NCBI GenBank assembly: GCA_015493625.1
Contig: WGCT01000255.1
Coordinates: forward strand, 1-19,024
From: Draconibacterium sp.
GTDB lineage: Bacteria; Bacteroidota; Bacteroidia; Bacteroidales; Prolixibacteraceae
DNA: 19,024 nt
Direction of reading: 5' to 3'
The notes beneath the pieces are model-generated. The model was given only the letters and a program-made list of their open reading frames with translations. It was not told the DNA's origin and did no database searches. Numbering within the stretch: position 1 is the first letter of the stretch; every line of letters begins with the position of its first letter. This document shows positions 1 through 8,800 of the stretch, one piece after another. Both the position numbers and the translations under genes were made by a program.

Positions 1-111
1 AACCACAATTGTACTCACCGGTTTTCGCGAGCGCTTTGGCGTGTTCGAGCACGAAAATGCGGTTATTAATAGTGAGATAATCAGTAGTACCGGAAAAGCA
101 ACTCGTTTCAT
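1..111 (-). CDS. Lipoprotein of unknown function, N-terminal part only
   Basis: The reading frame begins at an ATG at 111 and stays open to the left edge, giving 37 residues. It starts MKRVAFPVLL, continues with a hydrophobic stretch, and reaches a lipobox-like ITAFSC with Cys21, the expected lipidation site. The residues after the Cys (SNTPKRSRK) are basic, not the acidic signal that directs Bacteroidota lipoproteins to the cell surface, so an inner-facing (periplasmic) lipoprotein is inferred. A perfect TATCTTTG -7 box lies about 20 bases upstream and the gene is divergent from the flippase. The mature domain is outside the window, so no function can be given. Confidence 0.7.
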   Translation of the reverse strand, partial: MKRVAFPVLLIISLLITAFSCSNTPKRSRKPVSTIVV

Positions 112-131
112 TGTTCTGTTTTTTAAAAGTT

Positions 132-139
132 CAAAGATA
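132..139 (-). promoter_or_regulatory. Bacteroidota -7 box for the lipoprotein gene
   Basis: On the minus strand this reads TATCTTTG, a perfect match to TAnnTTTG. It ends about 20 bases before the ATG at 111, predicting a short leader. I could not see a convincing -33 TTTG at the usual distance. Confidence 0.5.
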
Positions 140-203
140 AGTTTCTTTTGGTTATTTTTCTTTTCTAATTTATCGAAGTTGTTTAAACATAGTAAATGAA
201 TTA

Positions 204-211
204 TATCTTTG
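204..211 (+). promoter_or_regulatory. Bacteroidota -7 box for the flippase gene
   Basis: This reads TATCTTTG, a perfect TAnnTTTG, with a TTG at 179-181 about 22 bases upstream as a possible -33 element. If used, transcription would begin near 215. The TTG codon at 209 would then lie inside the promoter, which argues for a later translation start. Confidence 0.5.
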
Positions 212-226
212 TTTAAAAATTTAGGT

Positions 227-1708
227 TTGAATCCATTTAAGAAATTAGCAAACGACACGGTAATTTACGGAATGAGCAGTATTGTAGGCCGTTTCCTTAA
301 CTGGTGGTTAATGCCACTTTATGTGGTGTTGTTTGCTCCCGATGTTTATGGAATTATAACCAACCTCTATTCGTACGTTGCCTTTTTTATGGTGTTTTTA
401 ACCTACGGAATGGAGACCGGTTTTTTCCGGTTTGCGGCAAAAAGTCCTCACCCCGACAAAGTTTATTCCACCTCGTTAATTTCGCTGTTTACCACATCGG
501 CACTTTTTGTTGTAATTATACTCGTTTTTAAAGAAAATATTGCAGCGTTAATTAACTATCAAAATCATCCGGAATATATTTTATGGCTGGCCATTATTTT
601 AGCTATCGATGCGTTAACAGCCATTCCTTTTGCACAGTTGCGACTGAAAAACCGGCCACTGAAATTTGCCTTTATAAAGCTTGTAAACATTGCGGCAAAT
701 ATTTCATTTAACCTATTCTTCCTGTTGGTTTGTCCTAAATTTGCCGATAACCCCAACTCAATTATTCACCTTATTTATTCTCCAAATATTGGTGTTGGTT
801 ATGTTTTTATTTCCAATCTTTTGGCATCGTTAATTACACTGTTGCTGCTGTTACCCGAAATTTTTAAAATCTCCTTTAAATTCGATAAAGAGTTGTTGAA
901 AAAAATGCTGGTCTATTCGTTTCCAATATTAATTGTGGGTTTGGCAGGAATTATAAATCAGAATATCGATAAAATTTTAATTCCTTTTTTAATTCCCGAG
1001 AATTTGCATCCTATGAAACAGCTTGGTATTTATGGAGCCGGAGTAAAAATTGCCGTTTTAATGAACATGTTTATTCAGGCTTTCCGTTACGCTTTCGAGC
1101 CGTTTTTCTTTTCTCATTCCGAAGGGAAAGACGATAAAAATATGCATGCCAACATTATGAAATACTTCGTTATTTTCGGGCTTTTTATTTTCCTTGGAAT
1201 GGTTTTTTATATCGATATTTTAAGGCTGCTAAATTGGAAACCCGAGTATTACGAAGGCTTTTCAATTGTTCCGGCAATACTGTTAGCCAACCTCTTTTTC
1301 GGTATCTATTTTGCCCTTTCAATGTGGTATAAATTAACCGACATGACACGCTTCGGAGCATACATTGCAGTGGGTGGTGCAATTGTTACTGTAACGTTGA
1401 ATTTTATTTTAATTCCGGTTTTTGGGTACAAAGGTTCGGCTTTTGCTGTGCTCGTTTGCTTTTTCGGAATGATGTTGGTCTCCTATTTTTTCGGTCAAAA
1501 ATACTACCCAATTCCTTATAATTTAAAACGAATTGGAGCCTATTTTTTGGTTGCAGCAGTTCTGTTTGCATTCTCGTTTTATACAAAAAATCTAACTCCT
1601 TCAATTAAATATTCAGCCAACACATTTTTTATCTTAATTTTTTTGAGTGTTGTATTTTTACTCGAAAAAAGAGAATTAACAGAATTATTAAAGCGAAATA
1701 AAAATTAA
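227..1708 (+). CDS. Polysaccharide flippase, MOP/MATE-like superfamily
   Basis: The product is a highly hydrophobic protein of about 493 residues with roughly 12-14 membrane segments, the size and layout of Wzx-type lipid-linked oligosaccharide flippases. The N-terminal block KKLANDTVIYGMSSIVGRFLNW matches the conserved start of Bacteroidota members of the family. It would move lipid-linked glycan units across the inner membrane for LPS or exopolysaccharide assembly; the glycan is not identifiable. The start is uncertain: there is no upstream in-frame ATG. Candidates are TTG at 209, TTG at 227 (giving MNPFKKLANDT) and ATG at 272, the last of which would cut off conserved residues. I chose 227 because a -7 box overlaps 209. 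A short out-of-frame ATG reading (MNYIFV then stop) begins at 195. No glycosyltransferase genes flank it. Confidence 0.88.
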   Translation: MNPFKKLANDTVIYGMSSIVGRFLNWWLMPLYVVLFAPDVYGIITNLYSYVAFFMVFLTYGMETGFFRFAAKSPHPDKVYSTSLISLFTTSALFVVIILVFKENIAALINYQNHPEYILWLAIILAIDALTAIPFAQLRLKNRPLKFAFIKLVNIAANISFNLFFLLVCPKFADNPNSIIHLIYSPNIGVGYVFISNLLASLITLLLLLPEIFKISFKFDKELLKKMLVYSFPILIVGLAGIINQNIDKILIPFLIPENLHPMKQLGIYGAGVKIAVLMNMFIQAFRYAFEPFFFSHSEGKDDKNMHANIMKYFVIFGLFIFLGMVFYIDILRLLNWKPEYYEGFSIVPAILLANLFFGIYFALSMWYKLTDMTRFGAYIAVGGAIVTVTLNFILIPVFGYKGSAFAVLVCFFGMMLVSYFFGQKYYPIPYNLKRIGAYFLVAAVLFAFSFYTKNLTPSIKYSANTFFILIFLSVVFLLEKRELTELLKRNKN

Positions 1709-2168
1709 ATCATTGGTATCCGTTTAAAATATGAGATTGCTTCGCTAGGCTACTAATGACAGATTTTTGCTATCGTCTAAATATCAGTGACTTGTATGCT
1801 TCGCCACTAATGTTTTTTTGTGAAAGACTCTGATCCGTCAGCCGACGGACAGGGTGTCGCCCCTAATTTAGCGACATGGTTAACAAATGACGTCATACTG
1901 AACTTGATTCAGCATCTTTCTCTGTCATTTTCTCATTATGCCCATTCAAAAAAATGGGTGGTAACTACCAATGACGCCAGTTGTATATTGATTGTGCGTA
2001 TTTGGACTTGCTTTACGAAAGAAATTATTCTTCGTGTTCCTTAATCTGGCAAATATCTGAAATTAACGTCATTGCGATGACGAGGAATGAGGAAGAAGCA
2101 ATCTGAATATTTATCCCGGACAATAGTGATTCGTTTTATAAAACTATAAAGCTTTATGGTCTACCGGT
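1709..2168. other. 460-bp gene-free region made of degraded dispersed-repeat pieces
   Basis: No credible gene is seen; the open frame at 1820-2044 has no family signal and runs through repeat-like DNA. Recognisable pieces are AGATTGCTTC at 1734-1743 and its exact complement at 2095-2104; two partial copies of GCTTCGC...ACTAATG at 1739-1758 and 1798-1812; a CCGTC/GACGG hairpin near 1836-1849; and CTGAACTTGATTCAG at 1898-1912. The last, together with the GTCATTGCG...GAAGCAATCT block at 2069-2104, resembles short repeats common between genes in many bacterial genomes. A 12-base palindrome, ATAAAGCTTTAT, lies at 2146-2157. Confidence 0.6.
1734..2104. repeat. Putative decayed MITE-like element with inverted ends
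   Basis: The ends are AGATTGCTTC (1734-1743) and GAAGCAATCT (2095-2104), perfect 10-base inverted repeats. Each is followed inward by a second matching pair, AATGAC (1755-1760) and GTCATT (2069-2074). The 371-bp interior codes for nothing recognisable. This could be one small non-autonomous element or two independent repeats that happen to face each other; no target-site duplication was established. Confidence 0.4.
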
Positions 2169-4400
2169 TTATTTCCGTTTTATAATTTTATACGAATTAA
2201 AAGAGTTATCACCCGAATAGACTTTTAATAGATAAAGTCCTGCGGTGTTGTTTGATAAGTTAATTCGATATTCCCTCCTGTTTCTCAGATGTATATCTTT
2301 AATGATTACACCATTTGACGAGAACAAAACAATTCTCGATAATGTTTTTTGCGAAGAAATAGACACTTCCCCAATGGTTGGATTTGGGTAAACTTTTATA
2401 TTTTCAATTTTAATGTTTTTTGCCGAAACCGTTAAATCACCGCCATTTTCGACAAACCTGTATCCAAATTGCTGAAAATATTGGTTGGCAACACCTGCAT
2501 TGTGAATAATTAAAGTATTCTCGTCGTTTTTATTGTTTGCCGAGTTGCTCCAGTTGTGGCTGCCGGTAATTACCTGTGGGTCGGACGCAGCACGATTGGC
2601 ATCGACAATGGCTAGTTTATGATGCAAAGTTGCTTTCGCCTTATTATCAAAAATAAATTTGCCGTCTGGTAAAGCCGACGATAAAATAGTGTTTACAAAT
2701 TCGGTATTATCGTTTTTACTGTTTGTTAAAACCTGCACCTCAACACCTCTCGATTTTGCTGCGCTAATTGCGTTGGCAATATCGGAACGTGTAATTACCA
2801 TTGTCTCAACATTTAAGTCGTTGTCGGCACTATTTATGGCCTTTATAATTTTCTGATTTGTTCCGTCGGAAGGGCTAAAATAGAGTTCAACTCTACTATT
2901 TCCCACCTGAAACTCGTGAGGTGTATTGTCGGTTTTTGCAGCTCCAAATCTCGATTCTCCTGAGTTTGGCAGGTCGTCAGCGCCACCCCACATCTCTTCA
3001 AATTCTATTTCGTACGCTTTTGCCAACGACTGGTCTTGAATAAAAACCATATTATTTGCATCAGATTCAATTTGGTCGTAAGTTAAATTTGTTGAACCCG
3101 ACCAAACCCAAGGTTGTGCGGCATTGGTTGATTGTGCATCGAAAATTACAAATTTATTGTGCATAATTCCTGAATTTTGAAAAACAGGACTTTCAATAAC
3201 AGGAATGGCATCAATCAAATCGTCAACACCACTGTGCGAAGTGCTTCCCGAAGTGATAAAACGCACTCTTACACCGCGATTGTGGGCCGAGTTTAAAGCT
3301 TCGCTTACATTACTTAATCCACTGTTGTTAATGTTGTAAATACAAAAGTCGATGGTTTCCCGGGCACGGTTAATGTATGCAATTAAAGTATCTTCCATTG
3401 CGTTGCCAATATTTTTAGCCTCTTTTTCGGTTGCCAGACTGGTGTTAACCTGCGTATTAAAATAGGCTTTTATTTTGCCGGAAGAGTTCGATTGAGTACA
3501 ATAAACGCCCACCGACGAAAAAGCGGTGTCGTTGTCCAAAACCGAAAAAACTTTGGCATAAACGATTGTTGCCGGATTGAGCCCCGAAAGGGTTACATGA
3601 TGCAAATTTCCCATTGCATTTGTACTCCCCGTTGCAAAATCTGTCCAACTTTTAAGTGTGTCGTTGGTTCCGTAAACAACCTCCGAACTTCCACCGACAT
3701 CGGTACTCCATGTTAACGTAAAACCTGTTTTCGATATTGAACTTACTGTTATTGGTGAGGTAATATTTATTGCACTCCCCGAAACAAAATCTTCCATTTC
3801 CCGGGGGATTAGCTGATACCCGTTTTGTGTGTCGTTGTCTGTGTACGAATATTGCGAACAGATGGCGATGACATTTATTTTTCCGGTTGGAATTCCCTGT
3901 CCCACAATTGGCGAGCTGGAACTAATTCGAATTTCTCCCGAGTTTGTTCCGTCGGTAAATGTATAATTTCTGTTTCCCGAAAATGTTCCGTTTGCATTCT
4001 CAAATTCAATATTGTCTATTCGTATTAACTGTCCTTCGTACGCCTCGCCAATTTGGTTAATGGCTAAAACTTTTGACGTGGGGAGTTGATTTCCGGAAGA
4101 ATTGACTGTTAACGACGATACATTTTTTATCTCGAAAAGATTATTGTAACCCGAAACCTCGCCTGTAACGGTAATCGAGTCGCCCCTTTTTACGTCGTTT
4201 AGTTTCGAATCGTAAATAGCAAGTCCGGCAGTGGAATCCTGAATATACCTGATTGCTCCTAACTCATTTCCGTTTATAATTATACCTGAAAAAGTTGCAG
4301 TTTCCCCTTCCCTGAGTTGCCGAACATCGGATATGTTTTGTTGTGCAAAAATAGTTGTTGCACCCAACATAATTAGAATTGCGATAATTTGTCGTAACAT
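2169..4400 (-). CDS. T9SS-secreted phospholipase D-like protein with OB-like and FnIII domains
   Basis: The protein has 743 residues from the ATG at 4400. That start gives a clean signal peptide (MLRQIIAILIMLGATTIFAQ); an open extension to 4538 lacks one and would overlap the neighbouring gene. Order of parts: OB-fold-like region about 25-205 (IQDSTAGLAIYD, RGDSITVTGEV); fibronectin type III about 213-300; first PLD half with H414, K416, D421 then GSTN 435-438; second PLD half with H593, K595, D600 then GSHN 613-616; T9SS type A sorting domain from about 668 (IKVYPNPTIGEVSIS) to the end. Both HKD motifs are intact, so it is probably an active phosphodiesterase. OB plus PLD suggests an extracellular nuclease, but a phospholipase is possible. 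It should be exported by Sec and then by type IX secretion to the surface or medium. Confidence 0.85.
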   Translation of the reverse strand: MLRQIIAILIMLGATTIFAQQNISDVRQLREGETATFSGIIINGNELGAIRYIQDSTAGLAIYDSKLNDVKRGDSITVTGEVSGYNNLFEIKNVSSLTVNSSGNQLPTSKVLAINQIGEAYEGQLIRIDNIEFENANGTFSGNRNYTFTDGTNSGEIRISSSSPIVGQGIPTGKINVIAICSQYSYTDNDTQNGYQLIPREMEDFVSGSAINITSPITVSSISKTGFTLTWSTDVGGSSEVVYGTNDTLKSWTDFATGSTNAMGNLHHVTLSGLNPATIVYAKVFSVLDNDTAFSSVGVYCTQSNSSGKIKAYFNTQVNTSLATEKEAKNIGNAMEDTLIAYINRARETIDFCIYNINNSGLSNVSEALNSAHNRGVRVRFITSGSTSHSGVDDLIDAIPVIESPVFQNSGIMHNKFVIFDAQSTNAAQPWVWSGSTNLTYDQIESDANNMVFIQDQSLAKAYEIEFEEMWGGADDLPNSGESRFGAAKTDNTPHEFQVGNSRVELYFSPSDGTNQKIIKAINSADNDLNVETMVITRSDIANAISAAKSRGVEVQVLTNSKNDNTEFVNTILSSALPDGKFIFDNKAKATLHHKLAIVDANRAASDPQVITGSHNWSNSANNKNDENTLIIHNAGVANQYFQQFGYRFVENGGDLTVSAKNIKIENIKVYPNPTIGEVSISSQKTLSRIVLFSSNGVIIKDIHLRNRREYRINLSNNTAGLYLLKVYSGDNSFNSYKIIKRK

Positions 4401-4423
4401 ATTATTGTTTAAATTGATGGGGG

Positions 4424-4461
4424 CGAAAGTAAGAAAATAGATTGAGTTTAATATACTCAAA
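4424..4461 (-). promoter_or_regulatory. Possible promoter for the PLD-like gene
   Basis: On the minus strand a TTTG (4458-4461), part of TTTGAGTATA, precedes two imperfect -7 boxes: TATTTTCT (4432-4439) after an 18-base spacer, and TACTTTCG (4424-4431), one mismatch from TAnnTTTG, after 26 bases. The motif also forms an inverted pair with TTGAGTTTA at 4442-4450, which could act as an operator or as a weak terminator of the gene upstream. Confidence 0.3.
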
Positions 4462-4464
4462 AAT

Positions 4465-4830
4465 TTATTTTGAGACGATAAATTTTTTAACCACAACCTT
4501 ATTGTCGGTGGAGGTAATTTTAAACAGGTAAATTCCATTTTGAATGTTATCTAAACGGAGCTCCCTTTTCATTCCTGAAGAAATATATGTTTTTTTCAAC
4601 ACTGTTTTTCCTGCAATATTTATTAACTGAATCTCGGAAATTAGGTGCGATTTAAATTCCACATTTACTTTACTGTTTTTACACGGATTTGGATAAATAT
4701 TTACCTGAAGTACTTCGGCTGTTTTTTTATGAATAGCGCTGTTTTGCTTTGCATAAATTGCAACTTCGCTTTGCGAAAAACCAGCGATTGATAAAAATGC
4801 AGTTATGGCAATTAGTATAATTTGTTTCAT
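4465..4830 (-). CDS. Small exported protein consisting mainly of a T9SS sorting domain
   Basis: The product has 121 residues. Residues 1-19 form a signal peptide (MKQIILIAITAFLSIAGFS, then Q). A spacer of about 25 residues follows, and the rest is a type A T9SS sorting domain: NIYPNPCKNSKVNVEF from about 44, IQLINIAGKTVLKK, and NGIYLFKI...KKFIVSK at the end. The cargo domain that normally precedes such a tail is absent. It lies 48 bases after kdsB and 64 bases before the PLD-like gene, all on the minus strand. It may be a real small secreted protein or the leftover of a larger gene that lost its middle. The frame is intact and the signal peptide good, so I call it a gene rather than a pseudogene. 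Confidence 0.7.
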   Translation of the reverse strand: MKQIILIAITAFLSIAGFSQSEVAIYAKQNSAIHKKTAEVLQVNIYPNPCKNSKVNVEFKSHLISEIQLINIAGKTVLKKTYISSGMKRELRLDNIQNGIYLFKITSTDNKVVVKKFIVSK

Positions 4831-4878
4831 AGCATTCTGTTTCTTGGAGCATATTCAACACAAAAAATATGCCTTTTT

Positions 4879-5631
4879 TTAAATGACAGAGTTTTTGCGT
4901 AAAAGTTGCAGTGCATTTTCTAAATCTTCGGGGGTGTCTATTCCAATACTTTGCGTGTCTGTTTCTGCTGTTTTTATTGAGTATCCGTTTTCGAGCCATC
5001 GCAACTGCTCCAGCGATTCGGCCAATTCAAGTTTCCCTTGTGGCAATTTTGTTATTTTTTGCAAAACACTGGTTTTATAAGCATACAATCCAATGTGTGC
5101 CCAATAATTTCTTTTTTTATGCCAATCGCTCTCATTTTTACCTCTGAAATATGGAATAGGCGAACGACTAAAATAGAGTGCATTCTGTTGGTTGTCGCGT
5201 ACAACTTTTGGCCGGTTTGGATTAAACAGTTCCTCACGGGTTTCAATTTTTTTAACCAAAGTTGCAATATCGGTTGCGCTTTCAAAACATAATTTAAGAA
5301 GTTCAATCTGTTTAGGTTGAATAAAAGGTTCATCGCCTTGAATGTTCACTACTACATCAAAATCAATTTTCTCAGAAAGTTTTTCTGCTGCTTCGGCGCA
5401 ACGGTCGGTTCCACTTTGGTGCGTAGCAAGAGTTTTTATTGCATTGCCACCAAATTTCTGTACCGCAGTAAAAATTCGGTTGTCGTCTGTAGCAACCCAA
5501 ACATTTTCCAATGCTTTCGACGCATTTTCGAAAACCCATTGAATCATTGGCTTATTGCCAAGCATTGCCAAAGGCTTTCCAGGGAAACGTGTCGATTCAA
5601 ACCGTGCAGGTATTATTCCAATAAATTTCAT
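4879..5631 (-). CDS. kdsB: 3-deoxy-manno-octulosonate cytidylyltransferase (CMP-Kdo synthetase)
   Basis: The enzyme couples CTP and Kdo to CMP-Kdo and pyrophosphate in the cytoplasm, activating Kdo for lipid A/LPS core assembly. At 250 residues it has the family's usual length. Hallmarks are IPARFESTRFPGKP at 7-20 (nucleotide-binding loop), SGTDR at 73-77 and NIQGDEPFI at 96-104, with the metal-binding Asp100 in QGDEP. It is complete, starts at the ATG at 5631 and ends in TAA. Other Kdo genes are not nearby. A perfect TATATTTG -7 box ends only four bases before the ATG, so the message may be leaderless. Confidence 0.96.
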   Translation of the reverse strand: MKFIGIIPARFESTRFPGKPLAMLGNKPMIQWVFENASKALENVWVATDDNRIFTAVQKFGGNAIKTLATHQSGTDRCAEAAEKLSEKIDFDVVVNIQGDEPFIQPKQIELLKLCFESATDIATLVKKIETREELFNPNRPKVVRDNQQNALYFSRSPIPYFRGKNESDWHKKRNYWAHIGLYAYKTSVLQKITKLPQGKLELAESLEQLRWLENGYSIKTAETDTQSIGIDTPEDLENALQLLRKNSVI

Positions 5632-5635
5632 TTTT

Positions 5636-5643
5636 CAAATATA
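5636..5643 (-). promoter_or_regulatory. -7 box abutting the kdsB start codon
   Basis: The minus strand reads TATATTTG, then AAAA, then the ATG. In this phylum transcription begins only a few bases after the box, so the predicted start is at or next to the initiation codon. The box is embedded in ATTGAGTATATTTG, the motif that recurs elsewhere in the window. Confidence 0.5.
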
Positions 5644-5769
5644 CTCAATTTTGCTTTTGGGAAAATTTAGTATTGAAAAGAATACAAAATAGTACCGATA
5701 AAAGTTATACTGATAATTGTCTTGTTTGTCAATCTATTTATTTTGTACTTTTCAACCTCAATTACAATG

Positions 5770-5777
5770 TACTTTTG
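5770..5777 (+). promoter_or_regulatory. -7 box for the beta-propeller gene
   Basis: This reads TACTTTTG, a perfect TAnnTTTG, 28 bases before the ATG at 5806. A TTTTG at 5741-5745 is a candidate -33 element, although the 24-base spacing is longer than usual. Confidence 0.45.
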
Positions 5778-5805
5778 AATTCAATAAAAAAGAAAAAATA
5801 GATTT

Positions 5806-8800
5806 ATGAAAAAGTTTGCAATGCTAATGTTAGCAATAGTTTTAACAACCTCGGTAACATTTGCGAAAAAGAAAGAAGAAAAAGAAGCCAAAGCAAAAGG
5901 CGATACAATTATCACCAGTAGTTTGGTAAGTGCTTTAAAATGGCGTAGTATTGGCCCGGCTTGGGCAAGTGGTCGTATTGCCGACTTTGCCGTTAATCCA
6001 AAAAACCCGTCGGAATATTACGTGGGTGTAGCTAGCGGTGGGGTATGGAAAACTCAAAATAATGGAACTACCTGGAAGCCGATTTTCGATTCGTATGGTG
6101 CATATTCAATTGGAGTAGTGGAACTCGACCCCAACAACCCAAATATTGTTTGGGTAGGAACGGGTGAAAATAATCACCAGCGGGCATTGGGCTACGGCGA
6201 TGGTGTCTATAAAAGTCTCGATGGCGGAAAGTCGTTTAAAAATATGGGATTGAAAGAGAGCCGGCAAATTGGCGGAATAGTTATCGACCCCCGAAATTCC
6301 GACATTGTATTTGTTGCTGCCGAGGGTTCGGCGTGGGGACCGGGTAACGAACGCGGGCTGTATAAAACCACCGACGGCGGGAAAACGTGGAGAAAAGTTT
6401 TGAAAATAAGCGAAAATACTGGCGTAAATAATATTACAATCGACCCGTTAAATCCCGATATTATGTATGCAACATCGGAACAACGTCGGCGCACTTCGTT
6501 TACAAAAATTGGCGGCGGCCCCGAAACTTCGGTGTATAAATCGACCGACGGTGGCGAAAACTGGCGTAAAATAAATAAGGGACTGCCCGGAGTAGATAAA
6601 GGCGGTATGGGAATTGCCGTTTCGCCGGTAGACCCCAATGTGGTTTATCTTATTGTTGAAGCAGCAGGTAATGCCAGTGGCTTTTATCGCTCGACCGACA
6701 AAGGCGAAAGCTGGAATAAAATGAGTAGCTATCACGCCAGTGGCCAATATTACAACGAAATTGTTTGCGACCCGGTAAACGTCGATAAAGTTTATTCTAC
6801 CGAAACCATTTCGAAATACACCATTGACGGGGGGAAGACCTGGAAAAATATTGGCAACAATAAACGGCATGTCGACGACCACGCAATCTGGATTGACCAA
6901 ACAGATACAAAACATTTTTTAATTGGCTGCGATGGCGGTATTTACGAAAGTTGGGACGGCGGTGCAAACTTCGACTTTAAAGAGAATTTCCCGGTAACGC
7001 AATTTTATCGTGTGGCTGTCGATAATGCCGAGCCATTTTACAATGTTTACGGTGGTACGCAAGATAATAACTCGATGGGCGGCCCGTCGCAAACCACACG
7101 CCGTAGTGGAATTATTAACGACGACTGGTTTGTTACAATGGGAGGCGATGGCTTTTGGGCAGCGGTCGACCCCGAAAACCCTGACATTGTATACACCGAA
7201 TATCAATATGGAAATATGTCGCGCTACGATAAAAACAGTGGCGAACGAATTAACATTAAACCACGCGAACGCAAAGACGAGCTTACCTATAAATGGAATT
7301 GGAATACACCAATTATTATTAGCCCGCACAAAGCATCGCGCTTGTATGTAGCAGCCAATAAGGTTTTTAAAAGCGACGACCGCGGTAACACGTGGCAGGT
7401 AATTAGCGACGATTTAACAGCACAAGTCGACCGAAACAGTTTTCCGGTAATGGGAAAATACTGGCCTGCCGATGCAGTTCGAAAAGATGTTTCCACATCG
7501 TTGTGGGGAACCATTGTTGCACTCGACGAGTCGAAAGTAAAAGAGGGTTTGTTGTATGCCGGAACCGACGATGGTGTAATTTCGATTACCGAAAACGATG
7601 GCGACGACTGGACACAGGTAAAATCGTTTCCCGGAGTACCTGAATATACAACCGTTAGCGATATTTATACCGACCGTTTCGATGAAAATACTGTTTATGC
7701 AACGTTCGATAATTTAAAACGCGACGACTTTAAACCTTACGTTTATAAAAGTAGCGACAAAGGAAAAACCTGGGTCTCAATTAGTGGAAATCTTCCGGAG
7801 AACGGAACCGTTTATACAATTACTCAAGATTTTATCAGGCCTGAATTGCTTTTTGTTGGAACAGAATTTGGCATCTATTTCACTATTGATAACGGCAAAA
7901 ACTGGGTTCAGTTAAAATCGGGATTACCAACTATTCCCGTTCGCGATATTGCCATTCAGGAGCGCGAAAGCGATTTGGTAATTGCTACTTTTGGCCGCGG
8001 GTTTTATATTCTCGACAACTACAGTCCGTTACGCGAAGTTTCGCACAAAATGGCTGACGAAGAAGCACACATCTTTAAAATAAAAGATGCACTTATGTAT
8101 ATTCAAACCGGAGGACGAAGTAATCAGGGAAGCACCTATTATACTGCACCAAATCCAAAATTTGGAGCAACATTTACCTACTATTTAAAAGAGGTGCCAA
8201 AAACAAAAAAACAGCTGCGAAAAGAGAATGAGAAAAAACTATTTAAGGAAGGGAAACCGATTCCACAACCTACCTGGCGCGAGCTGGATTTGGAGAAAAA
8301 AGAGGAAAAATCGCACCTTATTTTTACTATTTACGATGCCGACGACAACGTTATAAAACAGATAAAAACAGCACCTTCGAAAGGAATGAACCGGATAACC
8401 TGGAACTTACGCTACTCGATGACATCAAGTGTTAGCGGCAGTTTTAATCCCACATCGAATTTGGGAAGCGGTATTTTAGTGATGCCCGGAAAGTATAAAG
8501 TGGGCTTGCAAATGTGGCACGAAGGCGAATTGACAAATCTGGTTGACCCGGTTGAGTTTACCTGTAAAAAACTTAATAATACAACACTGCCTGCTGAAGA
8601 CTACAACGAGAATGTTGAGTTTGCAAAGCAAGTGGGTAAATTGGCAATTGCAATGGCCGGAACACAGCGATTGATTGGCGAAACAACGTCGAAAGTTGAA
8701 AGCATTAAAAAGGCCATTTATGCAACGCCTGGTGCAAGTCAGATATTAATGGACAAAGCACGCGCATTGAGTAAAGAGTTAGATGAATTAAATTTTAAGA

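Noticed and set aside
1820..2044. Open frame of 74 codons between the flippase and PLD-like genes
   Set aside because: It has no family signal and runs through repeat-derived sequence; the start codon and surroundings show no promoter or ribosome-binding context.
1734..2104. A complete insertion sequence
   Set aside because: No transposase reading frame is present between the inverted ends.
2146..2157. ATAAAGCTTTAT considered as terminator of the PLD-like gene
   Set aside because: It is a loop-less 12-base palindrome with no T run and little G/C, so a terminator cannot be supported.
4401..4538. Upstream extension of the PLD-like protein
   Set aside because: It would overlap the end of the preceding gene and hide the signal peptide that begins at 4400.
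6207..7514. Several antisense open frames across the beta-propeller gene
   Set aside because: They mirror the codon bias of the sense gene, overlap one another and show no family motifs.
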